A DNA stretch of 64,000 bases from Flavobacterium sp. 90 (GTDB taxonomy: Bacteria; Bacteroidota; Bacteroidia; Flavobacteriales; Flavobacteriaceae), in assembly GCF_004339525.1 (NCBI RefSeq), contig NZ_SMGE01000001.1:2480001-2544000 (forward strand), in the 5' to 3' direction. Below the pieces are notes generated by a model. The model had not been told where the DNA came from and made no database searches. It saw only the letters and a program-made list of their open reading frames with translations. A program made the position numbers and the translations under genes. Each line of letters opens with the position of its first letter. The stretch's first letter is position 1. Shown here piece by piece: positions 36,119-47,000 of the stretch.

Positions 36119-39100
36119 ATGATTCGAAAACTACTTACGAATAAAAAATTACTATTAAGTCTTGTATTATTTTTTACTTTTTTTATTAATTATGGACAAT
36201 CAGCCAGTAATTATTGTTTTACAGCAAGATCAGGGACCTACCCAACTTTAACCGGGACTACTAACGTTCCGGGGTTAGCTGCTACAGATGATGAGGCAGT
36301 CTCTAACGCAATAACCCTGCCTTTCAATTTTACGTTTGGAGGATCGGCATATAATCAAGTTAAAGTTTCAAGCAATGGTTGGCTTACTTTTGGATCTACA
36401 ACAAATGCGGCTTATGTTAATACATCAGGAAATGCAGCATCATCAAAGCCAATTTTATTTCCGTTATGGGATGATTTACAGAACAGAACGATTCCGAGGT
36501 ATGTTGTTTCCGGATCTGCTCCAAATAGAATTTTTAAACTTGAATGGTCGCAACAAGAATGGGATTTTAATGCGAATAATGATGTTATTTCTTTTCAGGT
36601 ATGGCTTTATGAAACTAGTAATGTAATTGAATATTATTATAAACAAGGAGGAACGGCTGTAAATAATGGATCTGCTTCCATAGGTATTTATGACGCGAAT
36701 GATACGTATTTGACGTTAAATACTCCAAGCGCTGCACCAACTGCGCAGTCGTCAACTTTTACTACAAGTATTAGTGCTAAACCAGCAACTAATCAGATTT
36801 ACAGCTTTGCTCCGCCAACAACTATTTCGCAAGCAGGAGCAGATCAATATAAAAATACTCCATTTACATTAGCGGCAAATGCTGCGGGAAGTGGTAATAC
36901 AGGAACATGGTCAATAGTTAGTGGCCCAAGTACTTCAACAAGTCAATTTAGTGATGTTTCCAGCCCCACGGCTCTATTTACACCTTCGGGATCAGGAACA
37001 TGGGCGTTAAACTGGACTATAACGAATGGCTGTTGGACATCGACAGATCAGGTTCTTATTACTAATTGTGCTGGAAATTCAATTACTAATGGCGATTTTA
37101 GTGGTGGAGCTACTAGTTGGACACCTGCTATTAATTCAAAAGGACCTGTTAGCGGTACTTCTTATGTTGAGGTTTTGAATGAAAAAGTCTATTTTGGTAA
37201 TAATAATGATGATAATACAGCAGAATTAGATAGCCAGGCATCTCTTGGTCAAACTGTATCCGTTATTCCAAATGTTCAGTACACACTAAATTTTCTTTAT
37301 GCTCGAAGACCGGGATCTCCGGCTACTGTTGCGGTTGACGTCAGAGTATATGAAGGTGGCTCAATTACAGCATCAAAAAATATTACTACCAGTGATACTA
37401 ATAATACTCCTCAAGTAGGTACTTTAACGTTTACGCCAACAAGTTCTTCAATAGTGCTTGAATTTTTCAACTCCTTAGGAGGATCAAGTACTCTGGGGTC
37501 TATTGTAGATAATATAGTTTTAGTTCCATCTACTCAGGTAGTTCCCATTGCGATAACAAATCCTAAAGGGAGCTATAAAACCTTAACTGTTTGTGTCGGA
37601 GGATCTGCAGGATTAGATGTGGATAATATTTCTGCTTCAGGTGTAACTTATGCATGGTCAACACCGTCTGCGGGAACAAGTTTTACTACAGCTACAAATA
37701 TTAAAAGTCCTGCAGTTACATTTACAACAACTGGAATGAAGGAATTTAAAGTATTGGCAACCAATTCAAGCGGTTGCGGAAATGTCTCTTCCAGTACATT
37801 TGTATATGTAGTTGATCTTCCGGTAGTTTATAATGTTACAGGAGGAGGACCATATTGTTCTGGAGGTACCGGAGTTTTGGTTGGTCTGGATGGTTCGGCT
37901 AGTTCGTCTTTAAATATTAGCTATCAGTTGCAAAGAGACGGAGTTGATGTTGCGGGTGCTGTTGTTACGGGAACAGGGTCTGCGATTAGTTTTGGTCTTC
38001 AAACGGTAGCTGGTACATACACAGTGGTTGCTAAAAATGCTGGTTGTACTTTAAATATGAATGGTTCTCCAGTCATATCAATAACTACTCCACCAACTGT
38101 AAGTATCACAGGTAGCAGCAATATTTGTGTGAATGGTACAACTAAATTATCTCCTACAACTGGAGGCACATGGGTAAGTAACAATCCTTTGATTGCCTCT
38201 GTAACGAATAGTGGTGATGTAGTAGGTTTAGCAACAGGAACAGCTACATTTACTTTTACCAGCAACATTGCACCTAATTGCTCAGCTACTACGGCAGCAG
38301 TAAACGTTTCATCATCAACTATTGTTTTTGATTCCACAGGTTCTTATACTATTCCTGCAGGAGTTACAAATATTCAAGTGGAATGTTGGGGAGCTGGCGG
38401 TGGCGGTGGCGGAGCGTCTAATAACCCATCGGCTGGTGGTGGTGGAGCCGGAGGTTCTTATGTTAAAAACGCATCTTTTACAGTTACACCTAATACTGCA
38501 TATACAATTAATGTTGGTACTGGAGGGACTGTGTCTACAACTGCTGGTGGAGGAACTGGAGGATCATCTTGGTTTGGTTCAGCGACAACAATTGTGGCCG
38601 TAGGTGGTAGAGGCGGACTGGTAGGAAATAATACAACTAATAATGGAACCGGAGGTACGGCTGTTTCAACTGGAAATGTTGGTGGTACAACTACTAGTAC
38701 ATACGGTGCGGCCGGAGGTTCAGCAAATTTAACTGGTACTAATCGTATTGCAGGTAGTGGAAGTGCAGGAGCTAACGGAGGCGCAATAGCTGCTGGTACT
38801 ACTACTAATGGTAAAGGAGCAGATGGAAATGCCCCTGGTGGTGGTGGTGCAGGAGGACGCAACACAAACGGTACTAATAGTTCTGGAGGTGTTGGTGGTA
38901 TGGGTAGAGTTACTATAACCTTACCTACTCCAACAGCAAGTGCAGGAGGTAGTCAAACAATATGCCAAACTGGAACAGCATTAGTAAGTGGTGCAAATGC
39001 AACAAATGGAACTATATTATGGTCACATAACGGTGCAGGTTCATTAAGTAATGCAACAACGTTAGCACCAACATATACAGCTGCATCAGGAGATGCAGGA

Positions 39101-42100
39101 AATGCTGTTGTTTTAACCATGACGGTATCAAATGGACCTTGCTTAGTAACTACGGCTACTTATACTGTGAATGTTACACCGACAGTTGGTACGCCAACAG
39201 CAATTACTCCAGCTTCACCAGCAACAGCAACAATTTGTCAGGGAAGTGCAAACACTACTTATACTACATCTGCTACTAATGCTACGAGTTATACATGGAG
39301 CGTTAGCGGTACAGGAAATACAATATCAGGAAGCGGAACAACAGGGACGGTTACCTGGGCAGCAGGATTTTCAGGTCCGGCAACGGTGAGTGTTGTGGCT
39401 AATGGTTGTGGCACTTCATCAACAGTTTCAACAACAATTACTGTGACACCAACAGTTGGTACGCCAACAGCAATTACTCCAGCTTCACCAGCAACAGCAA
39501 CAATTTGTCAAGGAAGTGGAAACACTACTTATACGACATCTGCTACTAATGCTACGAGTTATACATGGAGCGTTAGCGGTACAGGAAATACAATCTCAGG
39601 AAGCGGAACAACAGGAACGGTTACCTGGGCAGCAGGATTTTCAGGTCCGGCAACGGTGAGTGTTAAAGCTAATGGTTGTGGCACTTCATCAACAGTTTCA
39701 ACAACAATTACTGTGACACCAACAGTTGGTACGCCAACAGCAATTACTCCAGCTTCACCAGCAACAGCAACAATTTGTCAGGGAAGTGCAAACACTACTT
39801 ATACTACATCTGCTACTAATGCTACGAGTTATACATGGAGCGTTAGCGGTACAGGAAATACAATATCAGGAAGCGGAACAACAGGGACGGTTACCTGGGC
39901 AGCAGGATTTTCAGGTCCGGCAACGGTGAGTGTTGTGGCTAATGGTTGTGGCACTTCATCAACAGTTTCAACAACAATTACTGTGACACCAACAGTTGGT
40001 ACGCCAACAGCAATTACTCCAGCTTCACCAGCAACAGCAACAATTTGTCAAGGAAGTGGAAACACTACTTATACGACATCTGCTACTAATGCTACGAGTT
40101 ATACATGGAGCGTTAGCGGTACAGGAAATACAATCTCAGGAAGCGGAACAACAGGAACGGTTACCTGGGCAGCAGGATTTTCAGGTCCGGCAACGGTGAG
40201 TGTTAAAGCTAATGGTTGTGGCACTTCATCAACAGTTTCAACAACAATTACTGTCACACCAACAGTTGGTACGCCAACAGCAATTACTCCAGCTTCACCA
40301 GCAACAGCAACAATTTGTCAGGGAAGTGCAAACACTACTTATACAACATCTGCTACGAATGCTACCAGTTATACATGGAGCGTTAGCGGTACAGGAAACA
40401 CAATATCAGGAACCGGAACAACAGGAACGGTTACTTGGGCAGCAGGATTTTCAGGTCCGGCAACGGTGAGTGTTGTGGCTAATGGTTGTGGCACTTCATC
40501 AACAGTTTCAACAACAATTACTGTCACACCAACAGTTGGTACGCCAACAGCAATTACTCCAGCTTCACCAGCAACAGCAACAATTTGTCAAGGAAGTGCA
40601 AACACTACTTATACGACATCTGCTACTAATGCTACAAGTTATACATGGAGTGTTAGCGGTACAGGAAATACAATTTCAGGAAGCGGAACAACAGGAACGG
40701 TTACCTGGGCAGCAGGATTTTCAGGTCCGGCAACGGTGAGTGTTGTGGCTAATGGTTGTGGCACTTCATCAACAGTTTCAACAACAATTACTGTTACACC
40801 GACAGTTGGTACGCCAACAGCAATTACTCCAGCTTCACCAGCAACAGCAACAATTTGTCAGGGAAGTGCAAACACTACTTATACTACATCTGCTACTAAT
40901 GCTACAAGTTATACATGGAGCGTTAGCGGTACAGGAAACACAATTTCAGGAAGCGGAACAACAGGAACGGTTACTTGGGCAGCAGGATTTTCAGGTCCGG
41001 CAACGGTGAGTGTTAAAGCTAATGGTTGTGGCACTTCATCAACAGTTTCAACAACAATTACTGTGACACCAACAGTTGGTACGCCAACAGCAATTACTCC
41101 AGCTTCACCAGCAACAGCAACAATTTGTCAGGGAAGTGCAAACACTACTTATACGACATCTGCTACTAATGCTACGAGTTATACATGGAGCGTTAGCGGT
41201 ACAGGAAATACAATCTCAGGAAGCGGAACAACAGGAACGGTTACCTGGGCAGCAGGATTTTCAGGTCCGGCAACGGTGAGTGTTGTGGCTAATGGATGTG
41301 GTACTTCATCAACAGTTTCAACAACCGTTACTGTAACTCCAACTTTATCAGCAGTTGGAATTTCACCAACAGGTGGTCAGGCATTATGTCTAATAGGTAC
41401 AGGAACACTTTTAACGGTAGCAGAAACCGGAGGAGGTACAATTTCTCGTCAATGGGGTAAACGCTTAGTTTCTGGAGGAGCGATTACAAATATATCAGGT
41501 CAAACTGCACAAACTTTTACTCCAACAGGAGCAAATTTAGGAGTTGGTGACTGGCTTATAGTTTGTACTTCAACGCCATCATGTGGAAGCGCAATTATTT
41601 CTAATGAAGTATCAGTGAAGGTTTCACCAGACCTTCCAGCAAGTGTTAATATTGCAGCTTCACCATCGGGAGCAATTTGTGCGGGAACACTGGTAACTTT
41701 TACAGCAACACCAACTAATGGAGGAACTACTCCAACCTATCAATGGTACAATGGATTAACTGCAGTAGGGACAGGTTCAACTTATAGCAGTTCAACTTTA
41801 GCTAATGGCGACGCTATCAAAGTTGTAATGACATCGAATGCAAGTCCTTGTTTAACAGGAAGTCCAGCGACGTCTAATACAATAACAATGTCAGTAAATG
41901 CATTACCAGGAACACCAAGTCCGGGAACTCCAACACAACCAACATGTGCTTCACCAGTAGGTAGTGTTTTGTTGAGTAATTTACCGTCAAGCGGAACTTG
42001 GACAATCACACAAAGCGGTTTTGCTCCAGGTTCATATAATGGTACAGGAACAACATACAATGTGCAAAATCTTGCGCCGGGTAATTATACTTTTACGGTT

Positions 42101-43834
42101 GTGGGTGCTGCTAATTCTTGTAGTTCTTTAGCTTCTACAAATGTGACAATAAATGTTTCTTCATCTAAAGTATGGACAGGAAACTCAGATGCAAACTGGA
42201 GTAATCCTGCAAACTGGAATCCTTCAGGAATACCATTACCGTCAGATTGTGTTGTAATACCAGATGCGTCAGTGGTACTAAATGTTCCAACGATTACAGG
42301 AGCTGGAGTTGTTGCAAATGCTTTTACACTTAATGTAAATGACAATGCTTCATTAACAGTAAACAGCAAAAATACTTTAAGAGTAGTAGGTAGTGTAACA
42401 GTAGCGCCTTTAGGTTCTTTAGTTTTTAAAGACGAAGCCAGTTTAGTGCAAACAACAAATGCTACAAATACAGGAAATATTACTTATAATAGAAATACAG
42501 AACCAATTCGTCGTTATGATTTTACTTATTGGTCAACACCAATAACAAATACTGCTCAGCCTTATAAACTTAAGGACTTATCTCCGGGTACTTTATTAGA
42601 CAAGTATCAGAGCTATAATTCGACAACATCATCATGGGACATCCATCTAAACGGATTGAAAGATATGGAACCTGCCGTAGGTTATGCAGTAAGAGCTCCG
42701 CAAACTTTTTCGATCACTGCTCCCATAGTTTATCCGGCAGTTTTTACGGGAACCCCTAACAATGGAGATTACACAGTTGCGATATATGGTGCAAAATGGA
42801 GTTTAATAGGTAACCCTTATCCATCAGCAATAGATGCAGAAAAATTAATTCAAATTAACCATGATGCTTCACCATCTGTAGATGTTGGATCATTATACTT
42901 TTGGACGCATAATTCTCCTCCAAGTAGTACGCCTTCAGCAGGGGGATCTTATGATTACACCAGTAACGATTATGCTGTATTTAATTTATCCGGCTCAACA
43001 GGAACAGGGCCAACACCACCGCCAACAGGCGATATAGCTTCATGTCAGTCTTTCTTTATGTTGGCTTCTGCTCCGGGTGTTGTTAAATTCACAAATGATA
43101 TGAGAGTTGACGGAAGAAACGAGCAATTTTTCAAAACAGCAAAAACAAATGCTATCGAGAAAAATCGTGTATGGTTAAATCTTACGAGTAATCAAGGAGC
43201 TTTCAAACAAGTTTTGGTTGGTTATATCGAAGGCGCAACAAATGACTGGGATGTTAATTATGATGCTGCTACAAATAATGGTAATAGTTTTGTAGATTTC
43301 TACAGTATCAATCAAGCAGACAAATTGATTATTCAGGGTCGTGCTTTACCATTTGCAGATACAGATCGCGTTCCATTAGGATATAAAACTACAGTTGCAG
43401 GTGATTTCATAATTGCGATCGATCATGCTGACGGATTATTCAATAATCAGGCTGTATATCTGGAAGATAAAACAACAGGAAAAGTTACAGACCTAAAAGC
43501 TGGTAACTATACTTTTACAACGGCGATAGGAACTTTTACAGACCGTTTTACAATTGCTTATACCAAGAAAACTCTTGGAACAGGAGATTTTGAAAATCTT
43601 GAAAACACGGTCTTTGTCTCTATAAAAGACAAAACGATCAAAGTAACTTCTAGTAAAGAAACGATCAAAGAAGTTACGATTTATGATATCAACGGACAGC
43701 TTCTTTATAACAAAAAGAAAATAGACGTTAATGAATTGCAAATACCAAATTTACAATCAAGTAATCAGGTGTTATTAGTAAAAGTTACTTTAGACAATGG
43801 TTTTACAACAACCAAAAAGATTATATTTCAATAA
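36119..43834 (+). CDS. Giant T9SS-secreted protein 3 with eight 90-residue PKD-like repeats
   Basis: The 2571-residue protein has a signal peptide to about residue 26 (FFTFFINYGQ). Residues 28-230 form a nidogen-like beta domain (NFTFGGSAYNQVKVSSNGWL). A carbohydrate-binding-like jelly-roll region follows (NGDFSGGATSWTP, 320-470), then Ig/PKD-like units and a glycine-rich domain (GAGGGGGGASNN, about 755-930). Eight near-identical 90-residue repeats occupy residues 1020-1739 (TPTVGTPTAITPASPATATI; SYTWSVSGTGNTISG). Further Ig-like units follow. The shared block is residues 2131-2571, ending TTKKIIFQ. The CSC motif seen in paralogues is replaced by SDCVVIPDA. Frame is intact across all repeats. 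Probably a long fibrous surface protein. Confidence 0.85.
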   Translation: MIRKLLTNKKLLLSLVLFFTFFINYGQSASNYCFTARSGTYPTLTGTTNVPGLAATDDEAVSNAITLPFNFTFGGSAYNQVKVSSNGWLTFGSTTNAAYVNTSGNAASSKPILFPLWDDLQNRTIPRYVVSGSAPNRIFKLEWSQQEWDFNANNDVISFQVWLYETSNVIEYYYKQGGTAVNNGSASIGIYDANDTYLTLNTPSAAPTAQSSTFTTSISAKPATNQIYSFAPPTTISQAGADQYKNTPFTLAANAAGSGNTGTWSIVSGPSTSTSQFSDVSSPTALFTPSGSGTWALNWTITNGCWTSTDQVLITNCAGNSITNGDFSGGATSWTPAINSKGPVSGTSYVEVLNEKVYFGNNNDDNTAELDSQASLGQTVSVIPNVQYTLNFLYARRPGSPATVAVDVRVYEGGSITASKNITTSDTNNTPQVGTLTFTPTSSSIVLEFFNSLGGSSTLGSIVDNIVLVPSTQVVPIAITNPKGSYKTLTVCVGGSAGLDVDNISASGVTYAWSTPSAGTSFTTATNIKSPAVTFTTTGMKEFKVLATNSSGCGNVSSSTFVYVVDLPVVYNVTGGGPYCSGGTGVLVGLDGSASSSLNISYQLQRDGVDVAGAVVTGTGSAISFGLQTVAGTYTVVAKNAGCTLNMNGSPVISITTPPTVSITGSSNICVNGTTKLSPTTGGTWVSNNPLIASVTNSGDVVGLATGTATFTFTSNIAPNCSATTAAVNVSSSTIVFDSTGSYTIPAGVTNIQVECWGAGGGGGGASNNPSAGGGGAGGSYVKNASFTVTPNTAYTINVGTGGTVSTTAGGGTGGSSWFGSATTIVAVGGRGGLVGNNTTNNGTGGTAVSTGNVGGTTTSTYGAAGGSANLTGTNRIAGSGSAGANGGAIAAGTTTNGKGADGNAPGGGGAGGRNTNGTNSSGGVGGMGRVTITLPTPTASAGGSQTICQTGTALVSGANATNGTILWSHNGAGSLSNATTLAPTYTAASGDAGNAVVLTMTVSNGPCLVTTATYTVNVTPTVGTPTAITPASPATATICQGSANTTYTTSATNATSYTWSVSGTGNTISGSGTTGTVTWAAGFSGPATVSVVANGCGTSSTVSTTITVTPTVGTPTAITPASPATATICQGSGNTTYTTSATNATSYTWSVSGTGNTISGSGTTGTVTWAAGFSGPATVSVKANGCGTSSTVSTTITVTPTVGTPTAITPASPATATICQGSANTTYTTSATNATSYTWSVSGTGNTISGSGTTGTVTWAAGFSGPATVSVVANGCGTSSTVSTTITVTPTVGTPTAITPASPATATICQGSGNTTYTTSATNATSYTWSVSGTGNTISGSGTTGTVTWAAGFSGPATVSVKANGCGTSSTVSTTITVTPTVGTPTAITPASPATATICQGSANTTYTTSATNATSYTWSVSGTGNTISGTGTTGTVTWAAGFSGPATVSVVANGCGTSSTVSTTITVTPTVGTPTAITPASPATATICQGSANTTYTTSATNATSYTWSVSGTGNTISGSGTTGTVTWAAGFSGPATVSVVANGCGTSSTVSTTITVTPTVGTPTAITPASPATATICQGSANTTYTTSATNATSYTWSVSGTGNTISGSGTTGTVTWAAGFSGPATVSVKANGCGTSSTVSTTITVTPTVGTPTAITPASPATATICQGSANTTYTTSATNATSYTWSVSGTGNTISGSGTTGTVTWAAGFSGPATVSVVANGCGTSSTVSTTVTVTPTLSAVGISPTGGQALCLIGTGTLLTVAETGGGTISRQWGKRLVSGGAITNISGQTAQTFTPTGANLGVGDWLIVCTSTPSCGSAIISNEVSVKVSPDLPASVNIAASPSGAICAGTLVTFTATPTNGGTTPTYQWYNGLTAVGTGSTYSSSTLANGDAIKVVMTSNASPCLTGSPATSNTITMSVNALPGTPSPGTPTQPTCASPVGSVLLSNLPSSGTWTITQSGFAPGSYNGTGTTYNVQNLAPGNYTFTVVGAANSCSSLASTNVTINVSSSKVWTGNSDANWSNPANWNPSGIPLPSDCVVIPDASVVLNVPTITGAGVVANAFTLNVNDNASLTVNSKNTLRVVGSVTVAPLGSLVFKDEASLVQTTNATNTGNITYNRNTEPIRRYDFTYWSTPITNTAQPYKLKDLSPGTLLDKYQSYNSTTSSWDIHLNGLKDMEPAVGYAVRAPQTFSITAPIVYPAVFTGTPNNGDYTVAIYGAKWSLIGNPYPSAIDAEKLIQINHDASPSVDVGSLYFWTHNSPPSSTPSAGGSYDYTSNDYAVFNLSGSTGTGPTPPPTGDIASCQSFFMLASAPGVVKFTNDMRVDGRNEQFFKTAKTNAIEKNRVWLNLTSNQGAFKQVLVGYIEGATNDWDVNYDAATNNGNSFVDFYSINQADKLIIQGRALPFADTDRVPLGYKTTVAGDFIIAIDHADGLFNNQAVYLEDKTTGKVTDLKAGNYTFTTAIGTFTDRFTIAYTKKTLGTGDFENLENTVFVSIKDKTIKVTSSKETIKEVTIYDINGQLLYNKKKIDVNELQIPNLQSSNQVLLVKVTLDNGFTTTKKIIFQ
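39176..41335 (+). repeat. Tandem array of eight 270-bp repeats inside giant gene 3
   Basis: Units start at 39176, 39446, 39716, 39986, 40256, 40526, 40796 and 41066, each 90 codons. Units 1-2 and 3-4 are identical as a 540-bp pair up to a single C/G difference at the very end of the second pair, indicating a recent duplication of a two-unit block. Units 5-8 differ by scattered silent and S/T or V/K changes. Confidence 0.95.
42509..43831 (+). repeat. Shared C-terminal block copy in giant gene 3 (inverted relative to 27438-28761)
   Basis: 1323 bp coding 441 residues, closely matching the minus-strand block of giant gene 1 at 27438-28761, also at the DNA level by eye. The two form a long inverted repeat about 14 kb apart. 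Related, less similar blocks end the other four giant genes. Confidence 0.85.
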
Positions 43835-43876
43835 ATGATCTAGAGATTAAAACATCTTTAACATTTTAAATTATCT

Positions 43877-43911
43877 AAATCCATTCCGTTTTTTCGGAAT
43901 GGATTTTTTTT
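43877..43911 (+). terminator. Terminator of giant gene 3
   Basis: Perfect stem AAATCCATTCCG/CGGAATGGATTT with loop TTTTTT and a long T-run. Closely related to the hairpins at 27366, 47898, 54039 and 61956. Confidence 0.9.
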
Positions 43912-43943
43912 GCAATAACCATAAATTTAACCAAAAGTGGGTA

Positions 43944-43974
43944 TTGCTGTAGTCATAAAAGAATTTTACATTTC
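43944..43974 (+). promoter_or_regulatory. Candidate promoter of giant gene 4 (TTG-N20-TACATTTC)
   Basis: TTG at 43944-43946, then TACATTTC at 43967-43974 (one mismatch to TAnnTTTG) after 20 nt. The leader would be about 38 nt. Confidence 0.45.
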
Positions 43975-44015
43975 GGTTTATTCTTACAAATAGTAATAAC
44001 CTGAAAATTTAAATT

Positions 44016-47000
44016 TTGATTAGAAAATTATTTTGTTCCTTGATTTTAATTAGTTCGACATTTACGCCACAACTTTATGCACAGCAAGGAAAAGTAGATA
44101 TTACCTTTAACACATTTGATGATGGTTTAAATGGAGATGGTTTCGACAATACAGTCAGGACCTTATCGCTGCAATCAGATGAAAATCTAATAGTTGGTGG
44201 AGATTATTTAGGACTTAACGGAATACCAAGTACTTATTTAACCCGATTAAAACCTGATGGAACTAACGACTTAAGTTTTAGTACCGGAACTGGTTTCAAT
44301 GGTAAAGTATATACAACTCACATTCAGCCTGACGGCAAAATACTGGTTGGCGGAAGTTTTACATCTTACAACGGTGTAAGTTCAGGAAGGTTGATTCGTC
44401 TAAATAAAAATGGAACAAACGACACATCCTTTAATACATCGATCGCGGCCACAACAGGTATTATCTATAATATTTGTCCACAACCAGACGGCAAAATTAT
44501 TATTGTAGGCAGTTTTACAAAATATAATAATATTACAGCAAATCGAATTGCACGTTTACTTCCAAATGGAACCTTAGATCCTACTTTTATTACAGGTTCC
44601 GGTTCATCAGTAATTATCTCAAATGCCAGAGTTTTAGCCAGCGGAAAAATTCTGATTTCCGGAAATTTTTTAGCATTTAACGGCGCTTCAAAGAATAAAA
44701 TTGCCCGTTTAAATTATGATGGAAGCATAGACGAAACCTTTAATATCGGAACTGGTTTTAATGATGATGTCGATGCAATAGCAGTTCAGGAAGATGGTAA
44801 AATTATTCTGGGCGGAAGCTTCACAACCTATAACGGAATTATAGCAAATCGGATCATACGTCTAAACGAAGACGGCACCTTAGACAATAGTTTATTATCA
44901 GGTTCGGGCATAAACGGAGGCGCTGTTCAAGCAATCAAAATAGATGCTTCAGGTCGAATAATGGTTGGAGGATCTTTTGCAGGCTTATATAATGGCAATG
45001 CAATTAATAGAGTTTTTCTTTTAAATTCTAATGGAACTCTAAATTCAGATTTTGATATAGAATCCGGACCAGGTTCAGGCTCTGTTTTAGCATTAATAAA
45101 TGACTCAAATGGCTCTTGGTATATTGGAGGCTCTTTTTTAACTTTTGACGGGCAAAATCAAGGCAGATTAGTAAAAGTTAACCCAGACGGAGATCATGAT
45201 AGTAGTTACCTGTCTGCAGGAGTTGGTTTTGATAATTCGGTTTTAAAAATTTTGCCATTAGAAGATCATAAAACAATGATTTTTGGAAGTTTTACCAAAT
45301 TTAATGGTGACCCAATTTTTAGAATCGCCCGACTTTTAGAGAACGGATTTTCTGATTCATCTTTTAATTCCAATAAATCGGGAGCAAATAATCTCATAAA
45401 ATCTGCCGTATTACAAACAGACAGGAAAATTGTTTTTGGAGGAAACTTTACGAAGTATAACGATGTAATCTCCAATCGGATTACCAGAGTTTTTCCGGAT
45501 GGAACAATTGATCCTACTTTTAATATCGGATCCGGATTTAATAGTCAGATATATGCAATGGCAATTCAGCCAGATGGAAAAGTAATTGTTGCAGGCAATT
45601 TTACCACTTATAATGGTTCAACTGGAGTGGGAAGAATCATTAGATTATTATCAAATGGCTCTCGTGATAATAGCTTTAATACAGGTCTTGGTGCTGACGC
45701 TATTATTGAGGCGATTTTAATTCAGCCTGACGGAAAAATTTTGGCAGGAGGAAGATTTAATAGTTTTAATGGGAATAGTTTCGCTCGTTTAGTCCGTTTA
45801 AATCCCGACGGAAGTATTGATTCCGGTTTTAATATTGACGATGGTTTCGATAAAAATATATATGCGATCGCACTACAATCTGATCAGAAAATAATCATTG
45901 GAGGTTCTTTTTTAAGCTATAATAAAGTTGCACAAAAACGAATACTTCGGCTAAATTCTAATGGTGATTTAGATACTACATTTGATTCAGGTACAGGTTT
46001 TAGCAAAGGAGAAGTTCGCAGTATTCTTGTTCAGCCCGATGATAGAATTCTCGTAGGAGGAACTTTCTCAGGAACCTACAAAAATTTGCCTTCTCAGCGA
46101 TTTATACGTTTGTTGAAAAATGGCGATAATGATGTCTCTTTTGATGCTCCTTTGAACAATACTCTTTTTGCAATGAGTTTTACATCAGATTACAGAGTAT
46201 TAATTGGAGGGAATTTTAATTCTGTTTCCAGGATTGCAAAACATAGAATTGCACGTCTCAAACTCTGCGTTGATTCTACAATCTGGAATGGTATTTCCTG
46301 GAATAATGGAAAGCCATCAGCAGGTAAAGAAGTGTTTTTTAAAGAAAATTTTGCTTCGTTGACAACTACAAATATTTGTAGTTGCTCAATTGACGAAGGA
46401 AAAACAGTAACGTTATTAAGTGGTAATACTTTAGGAATTGAATTTTCATATGTAGGTTTAGGAACGTTAGTTTTAGAAGATTCAACAAGTTTATATCAAT
46501 CAGACGATGATATGATAAATACAGGAATTATTCATTTTAAAAGAAAAACAAACCCAGTCTTAAGATATGATTTTACTTATTGGTCTTCTCCCGTTGAAAA
46601 TCAAAAATTGATTGATGTTTCTCCAAATACGTTATTCGATAAATATGAGTCTTATGATAGTTTAACAGAAAGCTGGACATTCGAGAAGCCTTCCAATATC
46701 ATGATTGTAGGCAAAGGATATGTTATTAGAGCGCCACAGAATTTTTCAATTACAGAACGATCTGTATTTGAAGCTACTTTTAAAGGGATTCCAAATAATG
46801 GGAAAATTAACGCTGATTTGGGAATGGAGGACAGTTATAATTTAGTTGGAAATCCCTATCCGTCGGCAATTAATGCAGATGTTTTTTTGACGAATAATGA
46901 CTTACAAATAAAAGGAGCACTGTATTTCTGGACTCATAATACGCCAATAACCAATTTTAAATATACAGCTGATGATTATGCAACTTATAATTTGCTTGGA

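Noticed and set aside
39171..41279. A second open frame rich in Leu/Gln through each 270-bp repeat of giant gene 3
   Set aside because: It is a by-product of repeating the same DNA: each copy stays open because one unit is open. It has no signal, no start context and no independent support.
39176..41335. Tandem repeats considered as CRISPR or minisatellite
   Set aside because: The 270-bp periodic units are in-frame coding repeats with no short-repeat/unique-spacer pattern and no cas genes.
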